Shown piece by piece: positions 35,019-40,693 of a DNA stretch of 40,693 nt. A program made the position numbers and the translations under genes. The stretch is from SAR116 cluster bacterium AG-313-A07 (GTDB lineage Bacteria; Pseudomonadota; Alphaproteobacteria; Thalassobaculales; Thalassobaculaceae), in the NCBI GenBank assembly GCA_003284265.1, contig QBVV01000018.1, positions 1 to 40,693 on the forward strand, read 5' to 3'. Within the stretch, counting starts at the first letter, position 1. Every line of letters begins with the position of its first letter. The notes under the pieces were generated by a model. The model was not told the DNA's origin. It ran no database searches and saw nothing but the letters and a program-made list of their open reading frames with translations.

Positions 35019-36137
35019 ATGAAATCAATAATTAATCGTGCTTCTTTGTTAAAGCCTCTTGGTCATGTTCAGAGCGTTGTTGAGCGTCGTAATACAATTC
35101 CTATTTTATCAAATGTTCTCTTAAACGGATCTAACGGCCGTCTTAGTCTGACGGCTACAGATATGGATATGGATATAATTGAGACTGTTGATTGTAACGT
35201 TCTCCAAGAGGGTATGGTCACCGTCCCTGCGCACACTCTATATGATATTGTAAGAAAACTGCCGGATGGATGCGATGTTTCAATAGAATCTGATAATGAA
35301 GGGAGATTTATATCGGTGGAGGCTGGGAGATCTAATTTCACGCTTCCGGTACTTCCGGCAGATGAATTTCCCACTATGTCAGGTAATGAATTATCGTGCG
35401 GTTTTAATATGCCCGCAACTGATGTAAGGGCTTTAATCGATCGGACGCGCTTTGCTATCTCGAGTGAAGAAACAAGATACTATTTAAACGGAATTTATAT
35501 TCACTCTACGGAATCAAATGGGGCCCCGGTCCTGCGCGCCGTTGCCACAGATGGACATCGCTTGGCAAGGGTTGAGATGCCTTTGCCTGAGGGTGCTGGT
35601 CAAATGCCCTCCGTTATAGTCCCTCGAAAGGCCGTGGTTGAAATTAGAAAACTTATTGAAGATAACGAATCTGATGTCTCAATTTCATTGTCAGAGTCGA
35701 AATTATGTTGCAAAATTGGCGATACAGTTTTGACGACTAAATTGATAGACGGAACGTTTCCTGATTACGAGCGGGTTATCCCAACCGGGAATGATAAATT
35801 AATGAATGTCAACTGTCGTGAACTTGCTGAGGTTGTCGATAGAGTAGCTACGATTTCCACTGAGAAATCCAGATCTGTCAAGCTCCAGCTTAAGACACGA
35901 ACACTGGTTTTGAGTGCCAATAGTCCAGAAAGTGGAACCGCTAGAGAAGAACTTGAAGTTCAATATGACTCTGAGGATTTGGAGATTGGTTTTAATTCTC
36001 GTTACTTGTTAGATATAACAAATCAAGTTGAAGGGGAAAATATTGAATTCTCACTCGCTGATCCAGGTTCACCAACCATAGTTAGAGATCAAGACGACAA
36101 TACCTCCCTTTACGTATTAATGCCCATGCGAGTTTGA
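35019..36137 (+). CDS. dnaN: DNA polymerase III beta subunit (sliding clamp)
   Basis: The clamp encircles DNA and tethers polymerase III. The 372-residue product has three clamp folds: MKSIINRASLLKPLGHVQSVVERRNTIPILSN opens the first, FAISSEETRYYLNGIY marks the second, and the C-terminus ends in the conserved LYVLMPMRV, part of the partner-binding pocket. AAGG lies just before the ATG. Normal length and position after dnaA. Confidence 0.97.
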   Translation: MKSIINRASLLKPLGHVQSVVERRNTIPILSNVLLNGSNGRLSLTATDMDMDIIETVDCNVLQEGMVTVPAHTLYDIVRKLPDGCDVSIESDNEGRFISVEAGRSNFTLPVLPADEFPTMSGNELSCGFNMPATDVRALIDRTRFAISSEETRYYLNGIYIHSTESNGAPVLRAVATDGHRLARVEMPLPEGAGQMPSVIVPRKAVVEIRKLIEDNESDVSISLSESKLCCKIGDTVLTTKLIDGTFPDYERVIPTGNDKLMNVNCRELAEVVDRVATISTEKSRSVKLQLKTRTLVLSANSPESGTAREELEVQYDSEDLEIGFNSRYLLDITNQVEGENIEFSLADPGSPTIVRDQDDNTSLYVLMPMRV

Positions 36138-36186
36138 TTATTCATGAGGAAGAGCGTTAAACAATTTGATTAAGCTGTGAAAATCG

Positions 36187-39869
<3,683 letters not shown>

Positions 39870-39893
39870 GCTAGAGCAATAGAGCCCAAATAA

Positions 39894-40693
39894 CTAGCTG
39901 CTCCAGGGGAAAGCACTCTCGTCTTTCCCGATAAAAACACACCCTCCAATACTTTTGGGAAATGGTAAGGCGAGTAGGTCGTCATTAATTCGTGTGTAAT
40001 CTAGCTTATTGTCAGAAAAAAAATTCGCTGTGGCGGATATGTTATTAGAGAGAACCGTGTAGCCAGCTATTCCGGCTGAGTCGGTCAGTATTTCACTTCT
40101 TATTAGAGACGAAAGTGCTTCGCTTTTACATATAGTCAGGTTTCCGCGATCAAGTGGTATCTTCCAGCCTAAGTCATCAATCTTTTTGATTGAACCTTTG
40201 TTTGAAAACCAGCTGTAGCGAGCGGTTGCTTCATCGGGGTCTTTGGCGGTAATTATCACGTCGCGTAGGGCCACTATATGATTACTATGAGATGGAATTG
40301 GATTATTCCAGATGCTTTTTTCTGGTTCATGGTAGATAAACTCCGCGTAAGCTTCACTCATATCGGATTTGCGAAGCCTACAGAGACGAGCTTCTGCGCC
40401 AACTAAATTCCCACTAGGATCGGTTGTTGATAGTTTTTGATTATTTAGAGGCATAGGATGAAAGCCATTAAGTGTAAGACGTCCCTGAACATCTTCTATT
40501 TTGCCTGTTTCTAGTGTGAGAGCTGCAATGGCTGAAATTTTATTCTTATCAAAAATATAATCTGGCGAATCAGTGATCTTAATAAAGCCTTCATTAAAAA
40601 TGATTTGGATATAAGAGCTTTTATTTTGATCCGTTTCAGTTTTGGTTGATGTGAGAAAACCAAATCGTAAAAGGTCTCTATTCGCAACATTGA
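39894..40693 (-). CDS. VOC/glyoxalase-like protein, 5' end beyond the window
   Basis: The minus-strand frame is open from the window edge to a stop at 39894, about 265 codons, so the N-terminus is missing and the internal Met at 40454 is not the start. RDLLRFGFLTSTK followed by YIQIIFNEGFIKI resembles the first vicinal-oxygen-chelate strand pair, and DVIITAKDPDEATARYSWF the second module, as in the Glyoxalase_3-like family. Metal ligands cannot be assigned surely, and substrate is unknown. It converges with gyrB (24 bases between stops). Confidence 0.65.
   Translation of the reverse strand, partial: NVANRDLLRFGFLTSTKTETDQNKSSYIQIIFNEGFIKITDSPDYIFDKNKISAIAALTLETGKIEDVQGRLTLNGFHPMPLNNQKLSTTDPSGNLVGAEARLCRLRKSDMSEAYAEFIYHEPEKSIWNNPIPSHSNHIVALRDVIITAKDPDEATARYSWFSNKGSIKKIDDLGWKIPLDRGNLTICKSEALSSLIRSEILTDSAGIAGYTVLSNNISATANFFSDNKLDYTRINDDLLALPFPKSIGGCVFIGKDESAFPWSS

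Overview
The window comes from an AT-rich alphaproteobacterial chromosome, most likely a free-living marine-type heterotroph. The family is inferred from gene order; I could not run a phylogeny. Three conserved alphaproteobacterial neighbourhoods support this: murA-hisG-hisD-infA-maf-RNase G-yacG (7.1-13.2 kb), dnaG-rpoD (17.8-21.7 kb), and ubiB-ubiE/mutM-crotonase-rpsT-dnaA-dnaN-recF-gyrB (28.1-39.9 kb). Genes are tightly packed, often overlapping or only a few bases apart.

The left end (1-5.6 kb) is the most unusual part. It holds the 3' end of a Pro/Asp-rich protein and a paralogue built from nine 16-residue methionine-rich repeats. These are followed by a type I-like ABC exporter with a degenerate peptidase domain and degenerate ATPase motifs, and by a HlyD-type membrane fusion protein with a cyclic-nucleotide-binding domain fused to its N-terminus. 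A CRP-like dyad lies upstream of the repeat gene. Together they look like an export island for repetitive acidic proteins with cyclic-nucleotide input; the cargo assignment is inference.

From 5.6 to 13.2 kb come a convergent esterase, tRNA-Thr(GGU), a tiny basic protein and the murA-to-yacG block. A decayed DUF2948-like reading frame sits between murA and hisG. From 13.3 to 17.7 kb is a metabolic patch: a PuuE-type allantoinase, a small conserved-looking protein, an orphan ParB-like protein, and a phosphonate trio (GNAT, DUF1045, phnM) without the C-P lyase core. After dnaG-rpoD comes a divergent enolase-superfamily/SDR pair, a frameshifted Nudix pseudogene, a DMT exporter and ytoQ.

The minus-strand run ubiE-ubiB-MFS-GST is probably one transcription unit. 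On the plus strand, mutM, a small secreted protein, a crotonase and rpsT lead into the replication genes dnaA, dnaN, recF and gyrB. Clear regulatory sites here are the rpsT promoter and terminator, and a promoter-like hexamer followed by a terminator hairpin in the dnaA-dnaN gap. The window ends inside a minus-strand VOC/glyoxalase-like gene. No insertion sequence, CRISPR array, rRNA or confident oriC was seen.
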